A DNA stretch of 14,838 bases from a bacterium (GCA_027624675.1 JAQBTZ010000006.1:1-14838); one strand, 5' to 3'. Positions 1-6,477 are shown, counted from the stretch's first letter. A program made the numbers and translations. The notes: generated from the sequence alone by a model not told the origin.

Positions 1-103
1 TAAAACTTAATATTCCTAATATAATTAATATAATAGAACCTAAAGAGTTTTTAGTAGATGAACTTAAATCAAATTTTAATTTTTTCTTTCTTCCACGGGC
101 CAT
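1..103 (-). CDS. ftsK: Probable DNA translocase FtsK, N-terminus only (cut by window edge)
   Basis: The gene starts at ATG 103-101 and runs off the left edge, so only 34 codons are visible. The peptide opens MARGRKKKLKFDL, then a short Ser/Thr-rich linker, then an Ile/Leu-rich membrane segment beginning near residue 22. A basic cytoplasmic tail leading straight into the first membrane helix is how FtsK/SpoIIIE proteins of candidate-phyla bacteria commonly begin. In that family the N-terminal helices anchor a C-terminal ATPase that pumps chromosome ends through the division septum. The ATPase motifs lie outside the window, so the name rests on N-terminal resemblance alone; another basic membrane protein is possible. 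No Shine-Dalgarno precedes the ATG, and a -10-like hexamer lies 7 nt upstream, suggesting a leaderless transcript. It is divergent from the EamA-type gene at 206. Confidence 0.5.
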   Translation of the reverse strand, partial: MARGRKKKLKFDLSSSTKNSLGSIILIILGILSF

Positions 104-110
104 ATGTATT

Positions 111-119
111 ATTGTAGCA
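111..119 (-). promoter_or_regulatory. Extended -10 promoter for the ftsK-like gene (leaderless spacing)
   Basis: On the minus strand TGC-TACAAT (111-119) matches an extended -10 element. Exactly seven bases (104-110) separate TACAAT from the ATG at 103, so transcription would start at or next to the start codon. The -35 region is weak (ATGTAG at 17-bp spacing). Confidence 0.5.
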
Positions 120-205
120 AAAATCAATAACAACTACATTAGTATGATAAAATTAACGGAGTAATTTAATTTATAGGTTGATGTTATTTCATCAAAAAAT
201 AATTA

Positions 206-1078
206 ATGACTGGCACAATTCTTGCATTTATTACTTACATAGGTTGGGGAACAGGAGATATTTTTGGTGTTTTTGCTTCCCGTAAAATTGGTGCATACAA
301 AGCTTCGGCGCTTATTTTTATCTCAGGGTTAGTTTTAGCATCTCTATATATTCCATTTGCTCTTGCAGACCTGGGAAAGATTACACTGGGATTATTTTTA
401 CTCAACTTTTTACTTGGTGCCCCTTACATTTTTGGCAATTTGTTACTTAACGAAGCATTTAAGAGGTCAAGTGCATCAGTAGTGGGTATAATTGTACAGT
501 CATTTCCTGCGATCGTTTTGATCTTATCCGCACTAATATTTAAAGATGCGATCAATGCCAAACAAATACTCTAGACAATTATCATCTTTGCTGGAATCTT
601 TTTGTGCACTATTGACTTTGGAGATTTTAAAAAAGGAAAGCTATTTGCAGACTCAGGTGTAAAGCTTGCTCTAATTGCTGCAGCTATGTTCTCCATCTAC
701 TTTACTTTCTTACGAGTCTTTGCGGACGTCTATGGCTGGTTTTGGCCAAACTATATTTCATTTATGACTTTTCCCCTTGCACTTATTGTCTATAAGAAAA
801 TTTTTAGTAGCAAAGAAATTATTTCGATACCTACAAACAAAAAGGTTTTAGGGGCAACGTTTTTATCAGCTCTGCTACTGCGAAGTGGTGATATTGCACT
901 CAATTCTGGAATAAGTAAGGGATTTGCATCAATCATTACTCCAATAGCAGGGGCGTCTCCAACATTATTTCTTGCTCTGTCATCTATTATCTTTAGTGAT
1001 CCAGTATCAAATCAGCAAAAATTTGGTATTGGAGTTACTCTTATTGGAATTTTACTATTAAGCTTTTTTAGCTTCTAA
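206..1078 (+). pseudogene. EamA/DMT-family membrane transporter interrupted by one in-frame TAG
   Basis: Residues before and after the TAG at 572-574 are in one frame (206-571 and 575-1075) and together make a 290-residue protein with about ten hydrophobic segments, the usual size and topology of EamA (drug/metabolite transporter) permeases. The first half carries an EamA-like opening (FITYIGWGTGDIFG) and ends with the family's typical helix-turn (ALIFKDAINAKQIL); the text after the TAG (TIIIFAGIFL) is the expected next helix. The second half repeats the pattern and ends GIGVTLIGILLLSFF. The substrate is unknown. TAG is an ordinary stop elsewhere in the window (2639-2641, 10909-10911, 13791-13793), so recoding is unlikely; a CAG, AAG or TGG to TAG change or a read error fits best. 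A TTG at 602 could restart translation but has no clear Shine-Dalgarno and would give a half transporter. An in-frame TAA at 200-202 limits the start to ATG 206 or later. No strong promoter is seen. Confidence 0.8.
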
Positions 1079-1119
1079 GAAATATAGGTGGATACAGACA
1101 TATGATCCTAACCCAAAAC

Positions 1120-1389
1120 TTACTTAGATGAAAACTTTCCCCACATTGATTTGAAAAACGGTAGCGTAAGTGTTGATAATAAAAACCCTACTGCTGGCAC
1201 AATTGCATTTAACCAAGGTCTGTCAACCTCAATCACATTTAAATAAAATGCTATTGCAAGATAAGTAAATATAATTAACAAAGACTTTCTAATCCACGAG
1301 ATTTCCCAATCCTTATCCATCTCGACACGTTTATTTCGTTCCTCTAATTTCAATATTCTATTTTCTAGCTCAGCAACAACATTACCCAT
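1120..1389 (-). CDS. Small membrane protein with N-terminal coiled coil
   Basis: The product has 89 residues. Residues about 5-28 are charged and heptad-like (ELENRILKLEERNKRVE), a probable short coiled coil, followed by a conserved-looking WEISWIRK stretch. Two hydrophobic segments (about 36-52 and 61-78) then form a probable membrane hairpin, with a short basic C-terminus. Small proteins with this layout (EERNKRVE, then W..SW.RK, then NAIVP.VGFLLSTL) are, as I recall, common in candidate-phyla and other bacterial genomes and are usually annotated as hypothetical; no function is known to me. The ATG at 1389 overlaps the end of the preceding 84-codon gene by 8 bases, so it is the last gene of a three-gene unit. 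The 41 bases between its stop and the transporter pseudogene show no clear terminator. Confidence 0.75.
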   Translation of the reverse strand: MGNVVAELENRILKLEERNKRVEMDKDWEISWIRKSLLIIFTYLAIAFYLNVIEVDRPWLNAIVPAVGFLLSTLTLPFFKSMWGKFSSK

Positions 1390-1636
1390 AATTTTTTACA
1401 TATCTCCCAATTACTTCAGTATAAAACTCATTCTCCGCCATATAGTTAAGCAAGTCACTAGTTTTTTCAATAGAATCCCCATTAAGCTGTGAACAAAGTT
1501 TTGCAATTTTTAGTCTACCTTCTTCATTATAATCAAATTCAACTACCTCTCCATCTGACATCTTAAAAATAAAACAAATAAGGTCGTTTGCTATAAAATC
1601 ATTCCAAAACCCCTCATTCAATTTTTCTCTTACCAA
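1382..1636 (-). CDS. Hypothetical 84-aa acidic protein
   Basis: I do not recognise this protein. It is soluble-looking and acidic, rich in aromatic and charged residues (GFWNDFIANDL, DGEVVEFDYNEEGR, ENEFYTEVIGRYVKNYG), with no membrane segment, signal peptide or obvious metal-binding motif. The only upstream start in frame is TTG at 1636-1634, directly after an in-frame TAG (1639-1637); another TTG six codons in is possible, and the first in-frame ATG is too far inside. The TTG lies 9 bases after the stop of the 47-codon gene, and the 3' end overlaps the next gene by 8 bases, so expression is probably coupled to both neighbours. Continuous reading, tight packing and protein-like composition support a real gene; the start is uncertain. 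Confidence 0.6.
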   Translation of the reverse strand: MVREKLNEGFWNDFIANDLICFIFKMSDGEVVEFDYNEEGRLKIAKLCSQLNGDSIEKTSDLLNYMAENEFYTEVIGRYVKNYG

Positions 1637-1645
1637 CTACTTATA

Positions 1646-1789
1646 TTATTCCATTGTTTCTAATGGAATAATAATATTTCTGGTTCCTGACTCTTTTCTT
1701 TCTACAATATCAATACCTAAGTATTCTAATTCTAAATCAGAAATTTTATCGGCTCCCATTAATATACTTTTATAAAAAACTTGTTTCAT
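1646..1789 (-). CDS. Small hypothetical protein, 47 aa, first gene of a three-gene unit
   Basis: A short frame from ATG 1789-1787 to TAA 1648-1646 encodes 47 residues beginning MKQVFYKSILMGADKISDL and ending IIIPLETME. An alternative ATG two codons upstream (1795-1793) would add Met-Val. I prefer 1789 because a -10-like hexamer (TTTAAT, 1797-1802) lies exactly 7 bases before it, matching the spacing at other first genes here, and because the upstream ATG sits 1 base from that hexamer, outside any plausible transcript. The product is mixed charged/hydrophobic with no membrane segment; the function is unknown. It is followed 9 bases later by the 84-aa gene. A small protein ahead of a second small acidic one can suggest a toxin-antitoxin pair, but no family motif supports that. 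Confidence 0.5.
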   Translation of the reverse strand: MKQVFYKSILMGADKISDLELEYLGIDIVERKESGTRNIIIPLETME

Positions 1790-1796
1790 AACCATA

Positions 1797-1825
1797 ATTA
1801 AAACAATGTTTGACTAAAACTTCAA
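1797..1825 (-). promoter_or_regulatory. Promoter of the three-gene small-protein unit
   Basis: On the minus strand TTGAAG (1825-1820), a 17-bp spacer and TTTAAT (1802-1797) form a good sigma-70-type promoter. Seven bases (1796-1790) separate the -10 from the preferred ATG at 1789, so the mRNA would be leaderless. It overlaps the plus-strand promoter of the 1862 gene. Confidence 0.5.
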
Positions 1826-1849
1826 TACACTTTAGCATTATGCTAATAT
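1810..1849 (+). promoter_or_regulatory. Promoter region of the cohesin/dockerin-like gene
   Basis: Two overlapping options are visible. TTGACT (1810-1815), 17 bp, TAGCAT (1833-1838) would start near 1845 and give a leader of about 17 bases. The extended -10 TGC-TAATAT (1841-1849) with TTCAAT 17 bp upstream would start near 1856. There is no Shine-Dalgarno before the ATG at 1862. Both options overlap the palindrome at 1832-1846. Confidence 0.45.
1832..1846. repeat. Perfect 15-bp palindrome in a divergent promoter region (possible operator)
   Basis: TTAGCAT-T-ATGCTAA is a perfect 7-bp inverted repeat around a single T. It covers both candidate -10 elements of the 1862 gene and lies just upstream of the opposing promoter, where a dimeric repressor could control both units. 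As a hairpin it would have almost no loop, so a DNA-binding site is more likely than an RNA structure. Confidence 0.5.
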
Positions 1850-1861
1850 TAATACCTGTCT

Positions 1862-2641
1862 ATGAGTAAAAAAACTGTCTTTACAAAATCGTTATTTTCT
1901 ATTGCAGGTTTATTGTTACTCGTTTTTTCTATTAACCTATTTGTCAATACTACAAAAAGCACTAATCGTAATGACTCTTTGGCAGAAACTAAAAATGCAG
2001 TTTTATCTTTTACCTCCAGTTCATTTGATTATATAAAAGGAGGAAACAATATTAACCCGTCAATTTCAATTACTACAGAAAGCCCTATTTTAATAAATGG
2101 TTTAAATATTACTTATTCGGTTGAGGGCCTTGATGTTCCTGCTATCATTACTCCTGATATAATAATAGTTAATTCTGACATTATTGATTCGAAAGATTGT
2201 TCTACTAACGTTAATGAATCAAATGGTAACTTACTTTTAAGTTGTTACACTTCACCTACTAAGTTAAGTTCGGATGATAATATTGCATACCTCGACTTAG
2301 ATGCTATCTCTAAACTTGCAAACACCAAAAAGATTAAAATTAAGATTAAAGATTCAAATAGCTACATTACAGTAAACTCTGCAGATCAAGCCATAACACT
2401 TAAAACAAATGAATTTGTAATTAATATTATTGATACTCCTAAGGAATGTTTAAATGTACCTAGTGCAGATATTAATTGTGACGGGAAAATTAATTCTTAT
2501 GATATTGCATTATTTTCAAAACCAACCTCAGATCTCGAGCCCTATATTAGCTACAGACTTGACCTTAACCGTGACAAAATAATTAATGATAAAGACAATG
2601 AAATGTTTAACCTAGCATTAACAATTCTTAATAACAGATAG
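1862..2641 (+). CDS. Exported cohesin-like/dockerin-like surface protein
   Basis: This 259-residue protein begins with a basic start and a hydrophobic segment (residues about 10-28), a signal peptide or N-terminal anchor. Residues about 46-190 are beta-rich and Ser/Thr/Asn-rich, resembling a cohesin-type beta-sandwich. Residues 197-253 are a dockerin-like pair of 12-residue calcium loops: D203-x-N205-x-D207-G208-x-I210-N211-xx-D214, and D234-x-N236-x-D238-xx-I241-N242-xx-D245. Four cysteines (113, 128, 196, 206) could form disulfides outside the membrane. Dockerins bind cohesins to build extracellular assemblies; in candidate-phyla bacteria such modules occur without cellulosomes, and the role is unknown. 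There is no LPxTG-type motif, so it is not an evident sortase substrate. The gene ends in TAG immediately against the lepA stop. The dockerin assignment is strong; the cohesin-like assignment is fold-level inference. Confidence 0.75.
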   Translation: MSKKTVFTKSLFSIAGLLLLVFSINLFVNTTKSTNRNDSLAETKNAVLSFTSSSFDYIKGGNNINPSISITTESPILINGLNITYSVEGLDVPAIITPDIIIVNSDIIDSKDCSTNVNESNGNLLLSCYTSPTKLSSDDNIAYLDLDAISKLANTKKIKIKIKDSNSYITVNSADQAITLKTNEFVINIIDTPKECLNVPSADINCDGKINSYDIALFSKPTSDLEPYISYRLDLNRDKIINDKDNEMFNLALTILNNR

Positions 2642-4405
2642 TTATACTGCTGAGATTTTTCTAAATACATCTGACGAAACCTCTATTTTACCTAATGATT
2701 TCATCTTCTTTTTTCCAACCTTTTGTTTCTCTAATAATTTATAACGTCTAGTTTTATCTCCTCCATAAAGTTTTTGTGTAACATCTTTTCTATATGCACT
2801 AATATCTTCTCTTGCTAAAACCTTTCCACCAATAGAAACCTGAATTGCTACTGCAAATTGTTGTTTAGGAATACTTACCTTTAATTTTTGTGCTATCTTT
2901 CTTGCTGTTTCATCTGTATTGTTATCAATTACTATTCGAGATAAAGCATCTACACTTTCACCTGCAATAAATATATCTAGCTTATTAACCTTAACCTCTC
3001 TACCTTTTATAACTGTATAGTCTAAAGATGCATAACCACTACTTACTGATTTTAGATTATCAAAAAATCCTGATATTACTTCTGATAATGGCATGTTATA
3101 AATTAGATTTACCCTCTTATTATTTTCCGTAGTTGTTAAGTACTCCATCTTTACAAACTCCCCTCTACTTTCTGCAACCAAAGTCATTATCTGCCCAACA
3201 TACTCATCCTTAACAATTATCTGAATATTTACCCAAGGCTCGGTCAATATTTCCTGAGTAGTTTTCATATCTGATGGTCTTACTACCTCTTCTTCTCCTC
3301 TGTAGTACATAACTGTTGGTGGAGTTGTGAAAACGGGTATATCAAATTCACGTTCGATTCTGGATTCAATAATCTCTGCATGTAAGTTTCCTAAAAATCC
3401 ACACTTAAAACCTTGACCTAATGCACCTGAAACATCTGGAGAATAAGTAAAACTAGAATCTTGCAAATTAAGTTTCTGAAATGCTAACCTTAGACCTTCA
3501 AAATCATCACCATTTATTGGATAAATCCCTTTATACACAACTCTTTGAGGCTCTTTATATCCAGGAAAAATCTTATCAAAACCAAGTTCAGAGATAGTAT
3601 CACCAACTTTTACAAAACTTATATCTTTCTCTCCTGTAACAATATACCCAACCTCCCCACTCTCTAATTTATGTTTAATTAGTTTTTGCGGGATAAACAC
3701 ACCTACCTCTTCAACCACAATATCTTTCTTAGCATTTAATAACCTAAGCTTATCTCCAACTTTAACCTCTCCACCAAACACCCTTACAAGCGCAATAGCA
3801 CCCTGAAAAACATCGAAATATGAATCAAATATTAAACTGTTAAATTCTTCAGAGTTTCTTTTTGGAGCTGGAATTTTATCTATTATCTCCTTAACTAATA
3901 AGTCTAAGTTTTGCCCTGTTTTTGCAGATATCCTGATTATTTCCTCTTTTCTAAATCCAAAAACATTAAACAATTCTTCTTCAACCCTCTCAACCTCTGC
4001 ATTAATTAAATCTATCTTATTTATTACCGGAATAATCTCAAGACCTTGTTCAATTGCTTTTGTTGTATTTGCAATTGTCTGAGCTTGGACTCCCTTTACA
4101 CTGTCTACTAAAAGTAAGGCCCCCTCACATGCTGCAAGTGATCTTGATACTTCGTATGAAAAATCAACATGGCCTGGGGTATCAATTAAATTAAAGGTGT
4201 AATCAGTCTTGTCAACAGTTAAGTTTATCTTTACAGGCTTTAGTTTTATGGTTATTCCTCTCTCTCTCTCAAGATCCATGCTATCTAAAACTTGTTCTAC
4301 ACTATTTAGCTTGCCCGAAGACAGCTCTAAAAATCTATCTGCTAGTGTAGACTTTCCATGATCAATATGAGCAATTATGCTGAAATTACGAGTTTGAGTT
4401 AACAT
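2642..4405 (-). CDS. lepA: Elongation factor 4 (LepA) GTPase
   Basis: The product has 587 residues, close to the family's usual 600. It is a ribosome-associated translational GTPase thought to act on stalled or mistranslocated ribosomes or in 30S biogenesis. GTPase motifs are intact: G1 AHIDHGKST (12-20), G2 within RGITI (49-53), G3 DTPGH (75-79), G4 NKID (129-132) and G5 SAKTG (near 160). The EF-Tu-like domain 2, the EF-G-like domains and the LepA-specific C-terminus follow; the tail with LYGGDKTRRYKLLEKQKVGK is a strong LepA signature. The ATG at 4405 lies 6 bases after the murJ stop with no Shine-Dalgarno, so it is probably the second gene of a murJ-lepA unit. Its TAA abuts the TAG of the convergent dockerin-like gene with no base between, so any terminator must lie inside that gene. 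Confidence 0.97.
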   Translation of the reverse strand: MLTQTRNFSIIAHIDHGKSTLADRFLELSSGKLNSVEQVLDSMDLERERGITIKLKPVKINLTVDKTDYTFNLIDTPGHVDFSYEVSRSLAACEGALLLVDSVKGVQAQTIANTTKAIEQGLEIIPVINKIDLINAEVERVEEELFNVFGFRKEEIIRISAKTGQNLDLLVKEIIDKIPAPKRNSEEFNSLIFDSYFDVFQGAIALVRVFGGEVKVGDKLRLLNAKKDIVVEEVGVFIPQKLIKHKLESGEVGYIVTGEKDISFVKVGDTISELGFDKIFPGYKEPQRVVYKGIYPINGDDFEGLRLAFQKLNLQDSSFTYSPDVSGALGQGFKCGFLGNLHAEIIESRIEREFDIPVFTTPPTVMYYRGEEEVVRPSDMKTTQEILTEPWVNIQIIVKDEYVGQIMTLVAESRGEFVKMEYLTTTENNKRVNLIYNMPLSEVISGFFDNLKSVSSGYASLDYTVIKGREVKVNKLDIFIAGESVDALSRIVIDNNTDETARKIAQKLKVSIPKQQFAVAIQVSIGGKVLAREDISAYRKDVTQKLYGGDKTRRYKLLEKQKVGKKKMKSLGKIEVSSDVFRKISAV

Positions 4406-4411
4406 TAACTA

Positions 4412-6028
4412 TTATCTATAAGTCTTATTAAATTTACCTACAATTTTCCAAAATAAATTTATCTCTTTTACTTTAGCAAGATATGTTACCACTAAATAGA
4501 CTAACATAGAACCAATTGAAACTATCCCCACAAACCCAATAAGATTTAATGTCCTTGTAGTATCAATAACGTATTTGTCTAAATATCTCATTGAGATATA
4601 TAATACTAATGCTAAAACTACACATGAGTATGCTATTTTTAAAATTGGTCTAATTAATGATTTGAACCATTCTGCACCTAATTTTTCTCTCATTGCCAAA
4701 ATTTGGAATACAAAATCTAAGATATTTGCAATACTATAAGCTAAAGCAAGTGACCACACCCCATACCCTTTTATAAAGATAAAATAGTAACTTAAGATAA
4801 TGCTTACTAAAATTGATAAAACATTATATTTAACAGGAGTCCATGTATCGTGTAATGAATAAAAAGATCTAGACAGAAGTTGTACCAAGGCCTGAATAGG
4901 AATAGATAGTGCAAAAAACGATAAAGTATAAGCTGCAGTTAAAGTATCTATCCAGAAAAATTTTTCTCCACCAAACACCAGTCTGATTAATGGGATTCTA
5001 AGCCCTATCATTATTATAGCTATTGGAAAAGCTAGAAATGAAAGCTGTAAAATAGTTGTAGATAGCGTTTCCTTAAAAGCTTTCATATTTCCTGTAGCCA
5101 CAAATGCTGAAAGTGTTGGAAATGCAGCTTGTGCTAATGCCACCCCCAAAAAAACCACTGGAAAAGTCTGAAGCTGGTTTGCATTTGTAAATGGCGTAAC
5201 CGATGCAATACTTACAAAACTTGCAAAAATAGATACTTGTAAAAATGTATTTATTTGATTAGCAACTAAACCAATTGTTCTTGGCGCAAACAGTTTATAT
5301 ACTTTCCCCACATTCTCATTTTTAAAATCAATCTTAAATTTAAATCTAAAGCCCGTTTTCCTGATAAAGGGGATCTGAAACATAATACTTAAAAATGCTC
5401 CAAAACCCATTCCAAGTGCTGGAGAAAAAATCCCAAATCTATTATGAAATAACACCATAAAAGCAATAACGCCTATATTATATATAACTAATGATAAAGA
5501 AGGAATTAAAAATTTCTTATAAGATTGCAAGATACTAGTAAAAAAACTCCCTATCATCAAGAAAAATTGTGGAATAATCATAACCCTTAATAACCCAACC
5601 AACGTACTTAGTTCATCTGCTGTAATATTTTTTGAAAAGGGGAGAACACCTAAAATCTGTGTAGGAAAGAAGAAAATTATTAGAAACAATATTGCTAAAC
5701 CTATAAAACTAATGTTCATTAAGATCGATGCCATTTCCCAAGCTTCTGATTCCTTTTTCTTCTCTAAAAACCCTGTAAATATTGGCAAAAAGCTACTAGA
5801 CATAGCTCCAACAATAAGAACATTAAGTATAAAACTGGGAATTTGATCTGCAATAAAAAATAACCCTGAAATATCTGAGGTAAAATATGTATTAATCAAC
5901 CTAACTTTTATTAGCCCTAACACTGATGAAAGGGATGCAGATAAAGCAATTACCATTGCTGCAGAGAAAATACTTTCCTGACTTTTGTATAAAATATCTT
6001 GTCCTTTTGTTAAAATTCGCATCATCAT
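4412..6028 (-). CDS. murJ: MurJ/MviN lipid II flippase
   Basis: This 538-residue integral membrane protein has about 14 hydrophobic segments and belongs to the MOP superfamily, MurJ/MviN branch. It moves lipid-linked peptidoglycan precursor across the cytoplasmic membrane, which implies a peptidoglycan wall. The N-terminal region shows the family order: VLGLIKVRLINTYF (36-49), then FFIADQIPSFILN, then VGAMSSSFLPIFTGFL (73-88). The commonly conserved arginine of the family's F-R-I/L-P motif (Arg52 in E. coli MurJ) appears here as Gln62 (D-Q-I-P). The gene opens with three consecutive ATG codons (6028-6020); the first sits 7 bases from an extended -10, so I take it as the start. lepA follows after 6 bases. 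The gene is divergent from rpsT. Confidence 0.95.
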   Translation of the reverse strand: MMMRILTKGQDILYKSQESIFSAAMVIALSASLSSVLGLIKVRLINTYFTSDISGLFFIADQIPSFILNVLIVGAMSSSFLPIFTGFLEKKKESEAWEMASILMNISFIGLAILFLIIFFFPTQILGVLPFSKNITADELSTLVGLLRVMIIPQFFLMIGSFFTSILQSYKKFLIPSLSLVIYNIGVIAFMVLFHNRFGIFSPALGMGFGAFLSIMFQIPFIRKTGFRFKFKIDFKNENVGKVYKLFAPRTIGLVANQINTFLQVSIFASFVSIASVTPFTNANQLQTFPVVFLGVALAQAAFPTLSAFVATGNMKAFKETLSTTILQLSFLAFPIAIIMIGLRIPLIRLVFGGEKFFWIDTLTAAYTLSFFALSIPIQALVQLLSRSFYSLHDTWTPVKYNVLSILVSIILSYYFIFIKGYGVWSLALAYSIANILDFVFQILAMREKLGAEWFKSLIRPILKIAYSCVVLALVLYISMRYLDKYVIDTTRTLNLIGFVGIVSIGSMLVYLVVTYLAKVKEINLFWKIVGKFNKTYR

Positions 6029-6035
6029 AGGATAA

Positions 6036-6065
6036 ATCGTACCATTTTATTTGCTATACAAACAA
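6036..6065 (-). promoter_or_regulatory. Promoter of murJ-lepA (leaderless spacing)
   Basis: On the minus strand TTGTTT (6065-6060), 18 bp, then TGG-TACGAT with the hexamer at 6041-6036 gives an extended -10 promoter. Seven bases (6035-6029) lie between the hexamer and the first ATG, predicting a leaderless transcript. The -35 falls inside the spacer of the opposing rpsT promoter. Confidence 0.55.
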
Positions 6066-6079
6066 GAAATTGATAAAAT
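6051..6079 (+). promoter_or_regulatory. Promoter upstream of rpsT
   Basis: TTGCTA (6051-6056), a 17-bp spacer and TAAAAT (6074-6079) form a good promoter with a predicted start near 6086. This would give rpsT a leader of about 90 bases containing a T-run and a 19-bp palindrome. Confidence 0.5.
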
Positions 6080-6112
6080 ACTACTCGGAACTTAAAAGTA
6101 GTACGTTTTTTT
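6079..6112. repeat. Inverted repeat followed by T-run in the murJ-rpsT intergenic region
   Basis: TACTACT (6079-6085) and AGTAGTA (6097-6103) pair across an 11-base loop, followed by CG and seven T (6106-6112). On the plus strand this looks like a weak terminator or attenuator ahead of rpsT. If transcription starts near 6086, however, the left arm is not transcribed, and the repeat would be an operator straddling the start site. Confidence 0.4.
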
Positions 6113-6132
6113 AAAAATCTTAACAACCTAAA

Positions 6133-6151
6133 GTAAATTAATTTAATTTAC
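6133..6151. repeat. Perfect 19-bp palindrome in the rpsT leader
   Basis: GTAAATTAA-T-TTAATTTAC is a perfect 9-bp inverted repeat centred on one T, ending 25 bases before the rpsT ATG and 10 bases before its Shine-Dalgarno. It could be an operator, or an AT-rich hairpin affecting S20 translation. Confidence 0.5.
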
Positions 6152-6161
6152 ATAAGTAGTT

Positions 6162-6168
6162 AAAGGGA
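6162..6168 (+). promoter_or_regulatory. Shine-Dalgarno site of rpsT
   Basis: AAAGGGA lies 8 bases before the ATG. It is notable because most transcript-first genes in this window have no such site. Confidence 0.6.
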
Positions 6169-6176
6169 TAAATATA

Positions 6177-6437
6177 ATGCCAAATTTGAAACATGCAAAA
6201 AAGGCCCTGCGAAATCAAGACAGAAAAGCTGGAGTAAATAAAGCTTGGAAAGTAAGAGTAAAAAAAGCATCTGACACGTTAAATGACGCGATTAAATCTG
6301 GTGCAAAAAATGTTAGTGAATCTTTTGCTACTTATCAAAAAACAATCGATAAGGCTTTAAAAAACAAGATTATGCATAAAAATAAAGTAGATAGGTTAAA
6401 ATCAAGTTTTAACAAAAAGATTGCAAACATAGGTTAA
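6177..6437 (+). CDS. rpsT: 30S ribosomal protein S20
   Basis: The product has 86 residues, typical for S20, a basic three-helix protein that binds the 5' domain of 16S rRNA early in 30S assembly. It begins MPNLKHAKKALRNQDRK, the standard S20 opening, and has the diagnostic late segment IDKALKNKIMHKNKVDRLKS. Lysine content is very high, as expected. The ATG at 6177 has a clear Shine-Dalgarno (AAAGGGA, 6162-6168, 8 bases away), unlike most first genes here, and the predicted leader is long enough for translational self-control, which is known for S20 in E. coli. The gene stands alone between the divergent murJ and the following pilus block; an AT-only hairpin lies just after the stop. Confidence 0.96.
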   Translation: MPNLKHAKKALRNQDRKAGVNKAWKVRVKKASDTLNDAIKSGAKNVSESFATYQKTIDKALKNKIMHKNKVDRLKSSFNKKIANIG

Positions 6438-6462
6438 ATTAATAATTTACATTTATTAATTT
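6436..6462 (+). terminator. AT-only stem-loop after rpsT (possible weak terminator)
   Basis: AAATTAATAA (6436-6445) pairs perfectly over 10 bp with TTATTAATTT (6453-6462) around a 7-base loop, beginning inside the rpsT stop codon. There are no G:C pairs, and the T-rich tract is part of the 3' arm, so termination would be weak. It could also belong to the promoter region of the pilN-like gene, whose ATG is 15 bases downstream. Confidence 0.35.
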
Positions 6463-6477
6463 TCCTGCACCAACTTA

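Noticed and set aside
602..1078. Separate 158-aa gene starting at TTG 602
   Set aside because: It is in the same frame as 206-571, has no convincing Shine-Dalgarno or promoter, and completes the transporter; treated as the second half of one broken gene.
1120..1789. Firm toxin-antitoxin call for the three small genes
   Set aside because: Size and packing fit, but no toxin or antitoxin motif is visible and the last gene is a widespread-looking membrane protein.
4257..4270. CT dinucleotide run in lepA as a phase-variable repeat
   Set aside because: It encodes the conserved LERERGIT part of the G2 region; identical amino acids occur in LepA of other bacteria, so it reflects Glu-Arg codons.
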